From Phycisphaerales bacterium UBA2402 (GTDB taxonomy: Bacteria > Planctomycetota > Phycisphaerae > Phycisphaerales > UBA1924), in NCBI GenBank assembly GCA_002343715.1, contig DDSA01000208.1:29147-93146 (forward strand): DNA of 64,000 nucleotides, in the 5' to 3' direction. Position numbers and translations under genes: made by a program. The first letter of the stretch is position 1. Every line of letters starts with the position of its first letter. Shown here one piece after another: positions 8,661-18,226 of this stretch. The notes below the pieces were generated by a model. That model was not told the DNA's origin, ran no database searches, and saw only the letters and a program-made list of their open reading frames with translations.

Positions 8661-9956
8661 CTACGCTCGGGTGTCCGCTCCCTCATGCTTCTCAGTCCTC
8701 TTAGAGGCGATGACAGCCCGATCCTGGATCGAGTGATCCTGTCGAGCTCCCCTCTTGAGGTAACGTGCGAACAGCGACTCCATGCCCTCCGCCGTCTGTT
8801 CGATGTGGTAGTCGCCGAGCACACGCCGTCGCCCGTTCGCGCCGTGCATGCGGCAAAGCCGCACATCATCCGCGTACTTTCTGATCGCCGTTGCCAAAGA
8901 CGATCCGGACCCGGCATCCACCAGAAAACCGCTGATCCCCTCTTCAACCAGTTCGGGCACTCCGCCGACCCGTGTGGCGACAACGCCCAGTTCCTTGGCC
9001 ATGGCCTCCATCAGCACGACAGGCACGCCCTCCATAAAACTGCTGATGACCATCACATCCGCGCGATCGTAATACGCCCCGATCCTGTCCTGATCGACAG
9101 CACCCGCCAGGTGCACACGATCTCCGAGGTGGAGGTCTCCGATCCGGGCTTCCAATCGTGCACGCATCGGCCCCTCGCCCACCATCTCCAACTCAAACGC
9201 GACGCCGTCGCGCTTGAGTCGTCCGCAGGCATCCAGAAGAACGTCGTAGCCCTTGATCGGGTGAAGCCGTCCGACGGTGAGCAGCCGAAGAGGCCCGGTG
9301 CGATTGATCGGTCGAGATGGATAGGCGGCCGGATCTATCCCGCAGTGAACAACATGGAAGCGATCCCAAACATCGGGATCCGTCCAGGCCATGACCTGAG
9401 CGCGACAGAACTCCGAAATGCACCTTACGAACTCCGCCGACTCCGCCTTCTGTCGAAGCGTCCAGGAATCGACGTGAAAAAACTCGGCCGATCCGTGGAT
9501 CGACAGGCTGTACGACAATCGACCGTCATACTCACATGCCATCATCGCAATCGCCGCGCTGTTGTTGGCCATATGGACGTGGACGTGACGGATCCCCTCT
9601 TTGGCCAGTTGCCGCGAGAGCCGGACGCCCTGCACGACATACGCCGCGTGACGCAGTCGCGAGCCCAGGCCCGGAGGTGACAAGCGCTGTGACGCCACCA
9701 ACGCCCGGCACAACCCGACCGGGTTGCGGACGGCGCCGAGCAGAAAATCACGGAGCACGACGGCGTGACTCTCCCGGACGACGATGGTTTCACCGGCCGC
9801 CGATTCGTGCATCGCGCCGAGTTGGCCGAGTCGGTTCGCCCTCCGGACAGAGAACGTTCGGATCGATGCGCCGCGTCGCCGCAGAAAACGAACCTCACGC
9901 TCGATGAACGTGTGCGACAGGCTGGGATATTCCGAGTTGAGATAGGCGATGGTCAT
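8661..9956 (-). CDS. Glycosyltransferase family 4 (WcaL/ExoL-like)
   Basis: A GT-B-fold protein of 431 residues. It starts MTIAYLNSEYPSLSHTFIEREV, the N-terminus characteristic of WcaL-type enzymes of exopolysaccharide synthesis. The C-terminal half has LLTVGRLHPIKGYDVLLDA, VHLAGAVDQDRI and SSFMEGVPVVLMEAMA with the ExxxE-type donor site, then GGVPELVEEGISGFLVD. The ATG at 9956 overlaps the deacetylase stop as ATGA, so the longer upstream frame is not needed. It should transfer a hexose to a lipid-linked intermediate. The last 35 residues are basic and variable. Confidence 0.92.
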   Translation of the reverse strand: MTIAYLNSEYPSLSHTFIEREVRFLRRRGASIRTFSVRRANRLGQLGAMHESAAGETIVVRESHAVVLRDFLLGAVRNPVGLCRALVASQRLSPPGLGSRLRHAAYVVQGVRLSRQLAKEGIRHVHVHMANNSAAIAMMACEYDGRLSYSLSIHGSAEFFHVDSWTLRQKAESAEFVRCISEFCRAQVMAWTDPDVWDRFHVVHCGIDPAAYPSRPINRTGPLRLLTVGRLHPIKGYDVLLDACGRLKRDGVAFELEMVGEGPMRARLEARIGDLHLGDRVHLAGAVDQDRIGAYYDRADVMVISSFMEGVPVVLMEAMAKELGVVATRVGGVPELVEEGISGFLVDAGSGSSLATAIRKYADDVRLCRMHGANGRRRVLGDYHIEQTAEGMESLFARYLKRGARQDHSIQDRAVIASKRTEKHEGADTRA

Positions 9957-10915
9957 GCACGCCGCCCCAGGAGAGCGCACCAGGCGCACTGCGTCTCGAG
10001 ACCCACCTCGGTTCGCCGACTCCAGCGCTTGAGTCGCGCCGGGTTCACATCGATTCGGCGCGTCCTCATCACGTCCGCTCCGCGCTCATGCCATCCTTCT
10101 TGGGTGCACAACCCGTAACGGAGCCCTGCCTCCGCCGCCGCGGCCGTGACCGCTTCGTCACAGTCACCGTTGGGGTACGCGATGCCGCGGGGTTCCACGC
10201 CGTGGTCGCGAAGTGTCTCGACCGATCCGACCACTTCATCACGGAGTTCGGTCGTCGAGAGGTGCGTGAGGATCGGATGGGTCCGGGAATGGCTGCCGAT
10301 CTCATGCCCTCGCCGCCGAAGGTCGTTCACATCGGCCCAGTCCATCGGCATGTCTCTCTCCGATGAGACCCAGTCGGAAGGCTCTGCCAGTTTCGACAGT
10401 TCCTCGTCACGCTCGGCACGCGGCATGCGCTTGAGTTCGGACATCCTGTTCGCCAACGAGCGGCGTTCGCCGGCGGAGCGCCCTCGGTGCCAAAGCAACG
10501 CGGCAACATCAAACCACAATCGCCTGCGGCTGCCAATGAACTCGGTGGTTACAAAGAACGAACCCGGAACCCCGAGTCTGTCCAGCACCGGCGCCGCGAA
10601 GAGGTAGTTGTCTCTGTACCCGTCATCGAAGGTCACTGCCGCGCGAGGACGTCCCCCACGGCTAACTCCACAGACGGCATCGAAAGCGGTACACACTTCG
10701 TAACGTCGGCAGAGCCAGGTCATCTGGCGTTCAAAGTCCGTGAGGTCGACAATCAGGGACTTGAGGGGCCAGTCCGGAGGAGCCCCGCCGGGAAGAACTC
10801 TGTGGTACATGAACAGAATCGAAGCGCCACGGGTAACCGCGAATCTCTCCACCCCGGCCAAGCGCAGAGCGCAACCCATACCCCGCGCGACGATCTGTTT
10901 GATGGGATTAGACAT
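9953..10915 (-). CDS. Polysaccharide deacetylase (NodB/CE4 type)
   Basis: The CE4 motifs are clear: ILFMYHRVLPGG near the N-terminus, motif 1 AAVTFDDGYRDN with the catalytic and metal-binding Asp pair, motif 2 HEIGSHSRTHPILTHL with the two metal histidines, and GIAYPNGDCD as motif 3. It probably N-deacetylates a HexNAc residue in the polymer or its precursor. No classical signal peptide is seen, so location is unclear. ATG 10915 shares one base with the upstream TGA (TGATG); a TTG one codon earlier is possible. A second copy of this family is at 17177-18226. Confidence 0.92.
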   Translation of the reverse strand: MSNPIKQIVARGMGCALRLAGVERFAVTRGASILFMYHRVLPGGAPPDWPLKSLIVDLTDFERQMTWLCRRYEVCTAFDAVCGVSRGGRPRAAVTFDDGYRDNYLFAAPVLDRLGVPGSFFVTTEFIGSRRRLWFDVAALLWHRGRSAGERRSLANRMSELKRMPRAERDEELSKLAEPSDWVSSERDMPMDWADVNDLRRRGHEIGSHSRTHPILTHLSTTELRDEVVGSVETLRDHGVEPRGIAYPNGDCDEAVTAAAAEAGLRYGLCTQEGWHERGADVMRTRRIDVNPARLKRWSRRTEVGLETQCAWCALLGRRA

Positions 10916-11913
10916 CAACGTTTGTATTCAATAAGCCTCGTCCGGCGTCCAAAGGTACGGTTGAAAGCGTACTGACACACACCCAGCGCCTCGGGGAACT
11001 TCGCCATCGTGCAGAACAAGGCGTACACGACCGCGTCCGCGGAGCGTGTTCCCCGTTGAAGTCTGTTCCGGGCAGCCCGGCAGAGCGTGAACAGGTACAT
11101 ACAGAGTCCGGCACCGACTCCCAGCAAGGCCCACGGGGTCACGAGCGCCATACAGGCCGATGCCGCGATCACGATCGGAAGCACGATACCCCAGGCGATG
11201 ACTCGTGCTGTTTCCCTTGCTCGAAAATATGAAGATCGATGGAGCCAGAAACATTCGGCGTACGCGTGCCCTCCCCTGCGGGCGCGGCGGAACCACTGTC
11301 CGAACCTGGTCATCGCCGCATCGTGCATCGCCATCGGCGCATCCAATCGGACAAGCCGCATGCCGAGTCTTCTGAGCCGAAAGCCCAGTTCAGGTTCCTC
11401 ACCGGCGATCATCTCCTCGCGAAAACAGCCCGATTTCATGAGAGCATCCACGGAGTACAGCGCGATGCCCCCGCACGCGGCCACAGTTCCGGAGGGTCCG
11501 TCCCATTCCATCTGACAGAGACGGTTGTAGATGCTGGTGTCCGGCGATCGCTCCTCCAGCCGGCCGCACACCCCGGCAATTCCCGGGTCGGATTCCATCA
11601 TCCCGCACGCGAAGGTGATCCACTCAGGCCTGATTTCACAGTCCCCGTCGACAAACTGGACATACTTCACGCCGGGCACGAGAGACCGAAGCCTGGCCAA
11701 CCCGGCGTTCCTCGCTCGGGCCGCGGTGAAGGGTCGCGAGAGATCAAGTGGAACGATGTCCGCACCCAGTTCCATCGCCTTCTGAACACTGCCGTCCGTG
11801 CTTCCGGAATCAACATACACGACACGACCCGAATCGCGCACACTCACGAGACACCGGACAAGGCGTTCGCCCTCGTTCCTACCGATTACCACGATGCCGA
11901 CCTGTTCGCTCAA
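10915..11913 (-). CDS. Glycosyltransferase family 2
   Basis: A GT2 protein of 332 residues. It has VGIVVIGRNEGERLVRCL at the N-terminus, VVYVDSGSTDGS as nucleotide-binding motif, VQFVDGDCEI as the DxD site, and MIAGEEPELGFRLRRLG as the ED acceptor motif. A C-terminal pair of hydrophobic helices (VIAWGIVLPIVIAASACMAL, PWALLGVGAGLCMYLF) anchors it. The start is TTG at 11913 with a GGAG about nine bases upstream. It overlaps the deacetylase gene by one base. The sugar specificity is unknown. Confidence 0.9.
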   Translation of the reverse strand: MSEQVGIVVIGRNEGERLVRCLVSVRDSGRVVYVDSGSTDGSVQKAMELGADIVPLDLSRPFTAARARNAGLARLRSLVPGVKYVQFVDGDCEIRPEWITFACGMMESDPGIAGVCGRLEERSPDTSIYNRLCQMEWDGPSGTVAACGGIALYSVDALMKSGCFREEMIAGEEPELGFRLRRLGMRLVRLDAPMAMHDAAMTRFGQWFRRARRGGHAYAECFWLHRSSYFRARETARVIAWGIVLPIVIAASACMALVTPWALLGVGAGLCMYLFTLCRAARNRLQRGTRSADAVVYALFCTMAKFPEALGVCQYAFNRTFGRRTRLIEYKR

Positions 11914-12128
11914 CTCTGAAGCTCCGCCCGGCCACGACCCGTGTCTTTCTGACGCGCCGGCGCGTCGTGCGTCGCGAGCCGGTGACGCTCACTATCGGAT
12001 AACCGATCCGTCAATGTCACATCACGGACACACCGAGCCGCCTTCCGAGATGCTCTTGTCCGCATGTTCCAACCTTGTAACTGCTTCGCCCGAGTAATTC
12101 CGCTTACCCGTTCCGCGGCTGGGGTTGT

Positions 12129-13469
12129 TTATCTCGTCTTTGTGTACACCACGAATTCACCCCCACCATCGGGTCGGAATCTCTGCAGACCGACGAGGCC
12201 GCCCGCTCCCAGGAGGTAGATCGGGTTGACCATGGCGTTCAAGAGATTGTCGAGGGTGTACAAAATGAGTACCGCGGCCATCACGGTGGCCCCGGCGTAC
12301 CGTGATCCGACGATGTCACGCGGTGAGTGCCTCGCCAGGTACAGTGCCGGAGGCATCAACAGACTGGCGAGCATCGCCGCCAGACCCAGCGCACCAAACT
12401 TGCCCAGCGCGATGAGCCAGAGCCCATCGGGGATGAACGCGCCGAACTCATCCTTTCCAGCGACCATGAGTGATTCGAGGCGGCCTCGCCCGAAGAGAAC
12501 ACCGCCCTGGACCCACTTCCAAAGTGCATCCTCACTGTTCAGCCGGAACTCGAAACTGTGGATGCGTTTTTCAGCAACAATCGCCGCTACATCCCGGAGT
12601 TCCTGAGCATGCCACCCGCCGACGGTTCGAAGCACGGTGTACGCGGGTGCGATGAGGAGAAGCCCCGCGAGAATAATCCGCGTGCCCAGCGCTCGGCTCA
12701 AGAACAGCACCGCCGTACCCATCAGCATCAGCAGCAGCGCGTACGACGATCGGCACGCCGCGGCCACGGCGAACAACCCGCCCGCCAGGATCCATACAGG
12801 GATCCCTCGAAGCATGCGGAGCCCGCCCGCGTGCCAGAGCCACACGCCGCAACACGCGGCGGTCCCCATGAACATCGCTACCGCCAATCCGTGCTGCATG
12901 AACACCGTGGGTCTCCAGCCGTCACCCCGCTTTGACTGAGCGAAAACGTGCTGGTGGAACCCGTACACCCACGAATGCAGTTGGGGGCTCATTCTCGCCT
13001 CGAAGAGAACCAGCGGAGCGTAGAGGAGCCCCCCGATAAACACGCCCAGCGCGAGTTCACGCAGTCCTTCGGCATCGGCAAAGTACAGCCGCCCGATCAC
13101 GTACGGCATGCCCCACGAAACAAACTGATGAAGCGATGCCGATAAACCGTCGTACACGCCGTACCCGTTGCTGATCGAGGAAGGCAATGGTGCGAGGATC
13201 CACGCCAACATCCCTAGGTCAGCGAGTCCCCATCGCACCGCGGTGAGGCGGGTGGGATCGAAGAGCAGCACCCCTGCAAAGACGCTCACACAGGTGATCG
13301 ACATCTTGGTGATGTCCGGCACTCCCGGCAGCGCGTACGAAGCCATCGGCAGGAACATCCATGCGCCGAGCATGCCCACCAGCACCGCCCTGCGTGCGGG
13401 GATCGTCAGGAACAGGACCAGCACGATCAGCGGCCAGCCGAAGATTGCAACTGGAACGAGGAGACTCAC
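12129..13469 (-). CDS. Wzy polymerase / O-antigen-ligase-like membrane protein
   Basis: A hydrophobic protein of about 446 residues with roughly ten to twelve membrane segments. The large loop between later helices (HAQELRDVAAIVAEKRIHSFEFRLNSEDALWKWVQGGVLFGRGR) is followed by GLWLIALGKFGALGLAAML. This layout is that of the Wzy/WaaL superfamily, whose periplasmic loop ends in a G.G.....H/D motif before more helices. Sequence conservation in this family is weak, so the call leans on topology and on its place next to a flippase. GTG 13469 gives a GTGA overlap with the flippase stop; the ATG at 13508 would lie inside that gene. It probably polymerises repeat units after flipping. Confidence 0.75.
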   Translation of the reverse strand: MSLLVPVAIFGWPLIVLVLFLTIPARRAVLVGMLGAWMFLPMASYALPGVPDITKMSITCVSVFAGVLLFDPTRLTAVRWGLADLGMLAWILAPLPSSISNGYGVYDGLSASLHQFVSWGMPYVIGRLYFADAEGLRELALGVFIGGLLYAPLVLFEARMSPQLHSWVYGFHQHVFAQSKRGDGWRPTVFMQHGLAVAMFMGTAACCGVWLWHAGGLRMLRGIPVWILAGGLFAVAAACRSSYALLLMLMGTAVLFLSRALGTRIILAGLLLIAPAYTVLRTVGGWHAQELRDVAAIVAEKRIHSFEFRLNSEDALWKWVQGGVLFGRGRLESLMVAGKDEFGAFIPDGLWLIALGKFGALGLAAMLASLLMPPALYLARHSPRDIVGSRYAGATVMAAVLILYTLDNLLNAMVNPIYLLGAGGLVGLQRFRPDGGGEFVVYTKTR

Positions 13470-14986
13470 CTTGATTTGAGTTGATGATTGACTCGGAGCG
13501 CCGCCCACAGACCAACCACCGCCAAGATCGGCAGACCGACGATCCCCGCTGTCATCCAGTCAGGCACCGTAGGCCACCGCTGTCCGATGAGGCGGATCAT
13601 CAGGTAGTTCAAGACAACCAATCCCACCAGCAGTGCGGAATACTTGAAGTCCTGGACATGGATCGGCAGCCCGTTCCGACTCAGCGCCACCTGAACGACC
13701 AGAAGACCGACCGCGTTCCCCACACCCACACCCGCCACGAACCCGGGCACATCGAACAAGGAGTAACCGACGGTGCAGAACACGATGGTGGCGATCAGAT
13801 TCAACGCACCGCTGACCGCCAGCGCTCGGCTGTTGCCCAGGGAAAGCAGCGCCCGATCGGCGGTCGCCTGCAACAGGGCGATCCACACACACCCGGCCGC
13901 GATCGGGGCCATCCATTCCGCCGCGGCGTATCGGGCATCGTAGAGGTACCTGAAAAACCACGGCCCCGCCAGGATCACGCCCAGCGTGGCCACCAGCAAC
14001 CCCGACAGCAAGACCGACCTCGCACGAAGCAGACGTTCGTGCAGCCCGTCCCGGTTTGTTCTCGCCACCGAGGAGAGCGCGGCAAAGAGCACGGACTCGG
14101 TCAGTCGGGTGCCGATCTCCTGCGGGATTCCCGCGAGAGTCAGCGCCACGCTGTACACCCCGAGGACTTCGAGGGAAGTCATTCGGCCGAGGATCATCCG
14201 GTCGATCTGCGTCGCGAAGAACGTGATGGCGGTGCTGACAAAGACCCACTTGCCGAAACGGACCAACTCTCGAACAGCCGACCTATCCCACGCGAACCTG
14301 TTTCGACCGTGACCGAGCCATGTGTGCGTTCCCGCCACGTACACAACTCGGCTGAAGAGCATACCAATAAGGATGGCCCACACCGTGGGATTCAGGATGG
14401 CCCACCCCGCGGTGATCACGGTCTGCACGACCCGCTCGAACAGATTGAGCAGCGTCAGCCGACCAAGACGGAGTTCACGGTTGAGAGTGAACTGCGAAGT
14501 CGCTCCGAATCCACCGATAATCAATGAGAGCGACGAAACCGGAACGACCCAAAGCAACCTGTCGTCGTCGTAGATCTTCGCCATGGGCCACGCGGCCAGA
14601 CACGCGAAAAGGAAGAGGATGACGCCCCGGATGATCTGGATCGTCCAGGCCGTGTTCAAGAACGCAGGGTCGTTGCCGCGCTCGCTGCGGACAATGCTGA
14701 GCCCGATCCCGATATCAGAGAACATCTTCAGCCCCTGGGCCAGCACCGCGGCCAGGGACATGAGCGCGAACGCCGCCGGGAACAGAAGGTGCGCGAGCAG
14801 CAGGTTTGTTCCGAACCGCAGGAGAATGCCGATCCCGAACGCACCGAGTGTCCAGAGCGTGCCGCTGACGGCCCGCTGCCTGACCGAGGATGACGAACCT
14901 ATCGGTTTGCATTCTGCTTCCGGGCGCGATATTCCGGGCAGGTCATCCGAGGATCCGCTCGGCACCATGGAGTTGGGCTCGCTCAT
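13466..14986 (-). CDS. Wzx-type oligosaccharide flippase
   Basis: About 506 residues with twelve to fourteen predicted membrane helices of the MOP/RfbX superfamily. Typical pieces are GTLWTLGAFGIGILLRFGTNLLLAHLL at the first helix, AFALMSLAAVLAQGLKMFSDIGIG, and SLEVLGVYSVALTLAGIPQEIG in the middle. It should move lipid-linked repeats from the cytoplasmic to the periplasmic leaflet. ATG 14986 overlaps the upstream GT4 stop as ATGA; the 115 upstream in-frame residues are non-coding-like and lie inside that gene. Its stop overlaps the polymerase start as GTGA. Confidence 0.92.
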   Translation of the reverse strand: MSEPNSMVPSGSSDDLPGISRPEAECKPIGSSSSVRQRAVSGTLWTLGAFGIGILLRFGTNLLLAHLLFPAAFALMSLAAVLAQGLKMFSDIGIGLSIVRSERGNDPAFLNTAWTIQIIRGVILFLFACLAAWPMAKIYDDDRLLWVVPVSSLSLIIGGFGATSQFTLNRELRLGRLTLLNLFERVVQTVITAGWAILNPTVWAILIGMLFSRVVYVAGTHTWLGHGRNRFAWDRSAVRELVRFGKWVFVSTAITFFATQIDRMILGRMTSLEVLGVYSVALTLAGIPQEIGTRLTESVLFAALSSVARTNRDGLHERLLRARSVLLSGLLVATLGVILAGPWFFRYLYDARYAAAEWMAPIAAGCVWIALLQATADRALLSLGNSRALAVSGALNLIATIVFCTVGYSLFDVPGFVAGVGVGNAVGLLVVQVALSRNGLPIHVQDFKYSALLVGLVVLNYLMIRLIGQRWPTVPDWMTAGIVGLPILAVVGLWAALRVNHQLKSR

Positions 14987-16092
14987 GCACGTCCCGCTAC
15001 CGCGTACGCGCGCATCGCCTGCACAGCCATCGCGTCCAGACTGAACTCCCTGATGGCCCGCTCCCGGGCCGATTTCCCCAACTCGGCGCGCACATCCTTG
15101 TCCCGGATCACGGTGCGCAACGCGTCGACGAGTCCACCGAGATCTCGGGGTGATATCAGCACGCCGCACCGTCCCTGGTCGAGCGCGTATCCCGTTTCCC
15201 CGACATCCGTGGCCACCACGGCCAGCCCCGCCATCATCTGCTCGAGCAGGGACATGCTCAACCCCTCGGTGTGAGACGTCTGGACACCCACATCCGAAGT
15301 CGCGACCAGTGTTCGTGTGTCCTTGATCCAACCCGGCAACAGGACCACATCGGTCAGGCGGAGCTCGTGGATCAACGCCACCACGCGGTCATACAACCAT
15401 TGATGCCGGGGTAATGGCGCGCCGGCAAGAATCAGTCGGAAGGCAAGCCCCTCATCGCGGAGCGCCGCCGCCGCCCGCACAAGCAGTTCCGGATCCTTGT
15501 CCGGCACGAATCTCGCCATCCAGAGAAGCACGGGCACCGGGGAATCACCCGAACGCTCGGGGGTCACCGGCACTCCGTTGTAGAACACGCCGACCGAACG
15601 ACCGCCGCCCCAAGCCGATTCGAGCTTGCTCGCCACGATCGAGGACGATCCGAAGACCGCCGCGCATCGATCGAGCGATCTGCGTGAAGCCCACCGTTTC
15701 AGCCCGCGACCGCCGAGCACGCTCCCGGAGTCGTGCCACGTAAAAGCCACCTTCACCCGGCTCAGTCCGAGCAGTGCCGCAGTTACCAGAAGCAGAGACG
15801 ACGAGCCGTGAACATGCACAATGTTGATCTTCTCGGTTCGTACCAGCCGCCTCAAGCGCCACGCGGCCCGGGCGGATGCGAAGAAACCGCCCGCGCCCAG
15901 CGACCGAGTCACAATTCCGGTGCGTTCCTCATTCGCAAAGCCCCCGAGGGATCGCAGGGCGATCGCGATCGACCGGCACCCATGGGCGCGGAGCGCCTCG
16001 GCGAGATTGAGCGCTGCGCGTTGCGCCCCTCCACCGTCAAACGACCCGATGACCTGCGCGACCGTGATCGTCGGCGCGGCGTTCGGGGGCAC
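14983..16092 (-). CDS. Glycosyltransferase family 4
   Basis: A GT-B enzyme of about 370 residues. It has VAQVIGSFDGGGAQRAALNLAEAL at the N-terminus with the glycine-rich loop, INIVHVHGSSS, VLLWMARFVPDKDPELLVRAAA in the nucleotide-binding half, and TSHTEGLSMSLLEQMMAGLAVVATDVG as the EGLxxxLLE donor site. GTG 16092 is preferred: it lies 7 bases past the pyruvyl-transferase stop and has a GGTGA sequence upstream, while the in-frame ATG at 16419 lies deep in that gene. It ends with an ATGA overlap into the flippase gene. Specificity is unknown. Confidence 0.88.
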   Translation of the reverse strand: MPPNAAPTITVAQVIGSFDGGGAQRAALNLAEALRAHGCRSIAIALRSLGGFANEERTGIVTRSLGAGGFFASARAAWRLRRLVRTEKINIVHVHGSSSLLLVTAALLGLSRVKVAFTWHDSGSVLGGRGLKRWASRRSLDRCAAVFGSSSIVASKLESAWGGGRSVGVFYNGVPVTPERSGDSPVPVLLWMARFVPDKDPELLVRAAAALRDEGLAFRLILAGAPLPRHQWLYDRVVALIHELRLTDVVLLPGWIKDTRTLVATSDVGVQTSHTEGLSMSLLEQMMAGLAVVATDVGETGYALDQGRCGVLISPRDLGGLVDALRTVIRDKDVRAELGKSARERAIREFSLDAMAVQAMRAYAVAGRA

Positions 16093-16099
16093 CGTGGAT

Positions 16100-17104
16100 T
16101 CACCGGGGAACAAACTCAACTCCGGGCCTTCCGCTGAGGCTGTGCTCGTAGATACCGCGGATCTTGTGGTACGGTCCTTCAAAGATAAACGTGGGACGCC
16201 CGAGCATGACCGAAAGAATGCCCACGTGAAGACGGGTTGTAAAGACCGCGGCCGACCCGCCGATGTGAGCGCAGAACTCGTCGAAGGTGCACACGTTGAC
16301 GTTCGACATATCACCCACGACGCGCGGCAGTTGAACATGCTGCGGACAACGCTCCCCGAGCAGGAGTTCGCAGCGCTCCCGGAACGGGGTGATCTTTCGT
16401 GAGCGTGCCGCCTTGACAAATGGGTACAGCAGTTTCTTTAAAGGCTCCGGCAACCTCTTGCGGAGTTTCGCGCCCATGCCTCCGGATCGACTCGTGAACG
16501 TGGCGGCATCGTGCTCGACATCGGTCCGTTCAACAAACAGTACATGCCTCAGCGCCATCGCCCTGAGCCGCGACACCAGATCGCCACCCTCCAACTCGAA
16601 GGCCATATCCCGGTCCAACTCCACACGGCAGCATGAAGGGAGTCGGTGCTGCTCCAGGAGGTGTTGGTAGCTGTACGCCTCGCGGCAGAACAGCGTTAAT
16701 GGAGCGCTTCTCTCGCCGATCTCTTCCGCGAACGGCTTCGTCGGGTAGTAGTACGTGGAAGGAAGCACACACATCGGCACTCCCGGGAACCCGGTCGAAC
16801 ACTGTCGGAAAATCCTCGGGATGTGGTAGGCCCGTTCCAGCATGCCGCCGTTGCCGCCGATGACGATGAGATCCGCGTCCTCGCCGCGATCAACGCGCCT
16901 GATCCCGAGATCCCTGTACACGATGTCCGTGCCGAGCACCATCAGTCTGTCGCCGTTGTTCCCCACCAGTTTGCCCTGCAGGTCCACCAGGGGCGGGTGA
17001 AAGATCTTCCCGCCGCGGTACTGCTCGAGAAACGCACGAACACGCGAGGTCGAACCGGTACTTGAAGGGACTCCATCCGGCGTTTGTGTCTTGTGCTGCG
17101 TCAT
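16100..17104 (-). CDS. Polysaccharide pyruvyl transferase family protein
   Basis: A protein of 334 residues with the pyruvyl-transferase pattern: VGNNGDRLMVLGT near the N-terminus, DLIVIGGNGGML, then PTKPFAEEIGERSAPLTLFCREAYSY and a C-terminal TTRLHVGILSVMLGRPTFIFEGPYHKIRGIYEH. The TTRLH...G and the closing Y.K motif are characteristic. Enzymes of this family ketalate sugars with phosphoenolpyruvate, giving polymers extra negative charge. Some members have other roles, so the reaction is inferred. It starts 72 bases after a deacetylase gene and ends just before a GT4 gene. Confidence 0.88.
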   Translation of the reverse strand: MTQHKTQTPDGVPSSTGSTSRVRAFLEQYRGGKIFHPPLVDLQGKLVGNNGDRLMVLGTDIVYRDLGIRRVDRGEDADLIVIGGNGGMLERAYHIPRIFRQCSTGFPGVPMCVLPSTYYYPTKPFAEEIGERSAPLTLFCREAYSYQHLLEQHRLPSCCRVELDRDMAFELEGGDLVSRLRAMALRHVLFVERTDVEHDAATFTSRSGGMGAKLRKRLPEPLKKLLYPFVKAARSRKITPFRERCELLLGERCPQHVQLPRVVGDMSNVNVCTFDEFCAHIGGSAAVFTTRLHVGILSVMLGRPTFIFEGPYHKIRGIYEHSLSGRPGVEFVPR

Positions 17105-17176
17105 GCGTATTGCTTCGTGTTGTGCGGGTCTGGGTCTTGCTCGCGGTGCGGGGCTTGACGGTCCTCGCCGCGCACT

Positions 17177-18226
17177 TCAAGCGGCGATGCCAAGGCGGCG
17201 TGCTCCGCGCCGAACCTGTGCGTGCAATCCCCAAACCACCGCGGCGAACGATGGCGCGGAATGCGAACCGTCGGCCTTCGTCACGGTGTTTTGGTGCACG
17301 TGATTTCTTCGGAGCGCGAAGAGGTCGGTCGATGGCTCATTCAGGCCCGCCTTGGTGGTGCACGCGTACGCATACCCCGCTTCGCGAACCGCCGCCGACA
17401 CCCGCTGATCGGATGAACCGTTGGGGTAGCAGAATCCCGGGATCGGGCAACCGAGCACGCGGCGGAGTTCGTCCCCGGACTCGCGCAACTCGCTGGGGAG
17501 CACCCCATCATCCACCGTTGTAAGTATCGGGTGCGACACGGAATGAGATCCGATTTCGTGGCCTCCGGCCGCCAACGATCGTGCCTCACCGACGGTCATC
17601 GGCCTGTTGAGGTCGGTCCACTCGGCTGCGCCGAGCACCCGCTCGACACGACGTAGAACCTCGACCCGTTCCCCTTCCGGCTCGTCCTTGAGAAGACTCA
17701 TCCAATCCGAAAAACTCCCGGGTTTCCTGACCGATTTCCTGTCGGCGGAACCGGCCAGCACTTCCGCGCACACGACGGGATCTTGAGCCCAGAAAGACGC
17801 CGCGCGATCAAACCACAGCATCGCTCCCCGGAGCACGAACCCGGTGGTGATGTAGAATGTGCCCCGCATGCGATGCGCATCCAGCAGGGGGGCGGCGATG
17901 GCCGCGTTATCCCAGTAGCCGTCGTCGAAGGTCACGCACACAATCGGGCGGCCTTTGCTCGTCGCTCGCCCTCCCATCGTCTCCAACGCCTCCGAAACAG
18001 GCACGACCCGCGCGTGCTCCGATAGCCACTGCAACTGCGCCCCGAAGACATCCGGCGTTACCGACAAACCGTGAAGGTATCTGTCACCCAGTTCTCGCGG
18101 CAGCACGCGGTGATACATCAGGATGGTCACTCCGCGCCTTGCCCGACGCTCCAGGAGTCGTGATAGACCAGTGATCCACGCGGTGCGATAGATGAAGTCC
18201 CGAACTCGCCCGGTTCTCGCGCTCAT
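17177..18226 (-). CDS. Polysaccharide deacetylase (NodB/CE4 type), second copy
   Basis: A paralogue of the 9953-10915 protein with the same order of motifs: VTILMYHRVLPREL, VCVTFDDGYWDN, HEIGSHSVSHPILT and GFCYPNGSSD. The metal ligands (Asp pair, His-x3-His) are conserved, so it should be active. ATG 18226 shares one base with the upstream TGA (TGATG). The C-terminus ends in a basic helix and has no signal peptide. Two CE4 enzymes in one locus suggest that two different residues, or two stages of assembly, are deacetylated; this is inference. Confidence 0.92.
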   Translation of the reverse strand: MSARTGRVRDFIYRTAWITGLSRLLERRARRGVTILMYHRVLPRELGDRYLHGLSVTPDVFGAQLQWLSEHARVVPVSEALETMGGRATSKGRPIVCVTFDDGYWDNAAIAAPLLDAHRMRGTFYITTGFVLRGAMLWFDRAASFWAQDPVVCAEVLAGSADRKSVRKPGSFSDWMSLLKDEPEGERVEVLRRVERVLGAAEWTDLNRPMTVGEARSLAAGGHEIGSHSVSHPILTTVDDGVLPSELRESGDELRRVLGCPIPGFCYPNGSSDQRVSAAVREAGYAYACTTKAGLNEPSTDLFALRRNHVHQNTVTKADGSHSAPSFAAVVWGLHAQVRRGARRLGIAA

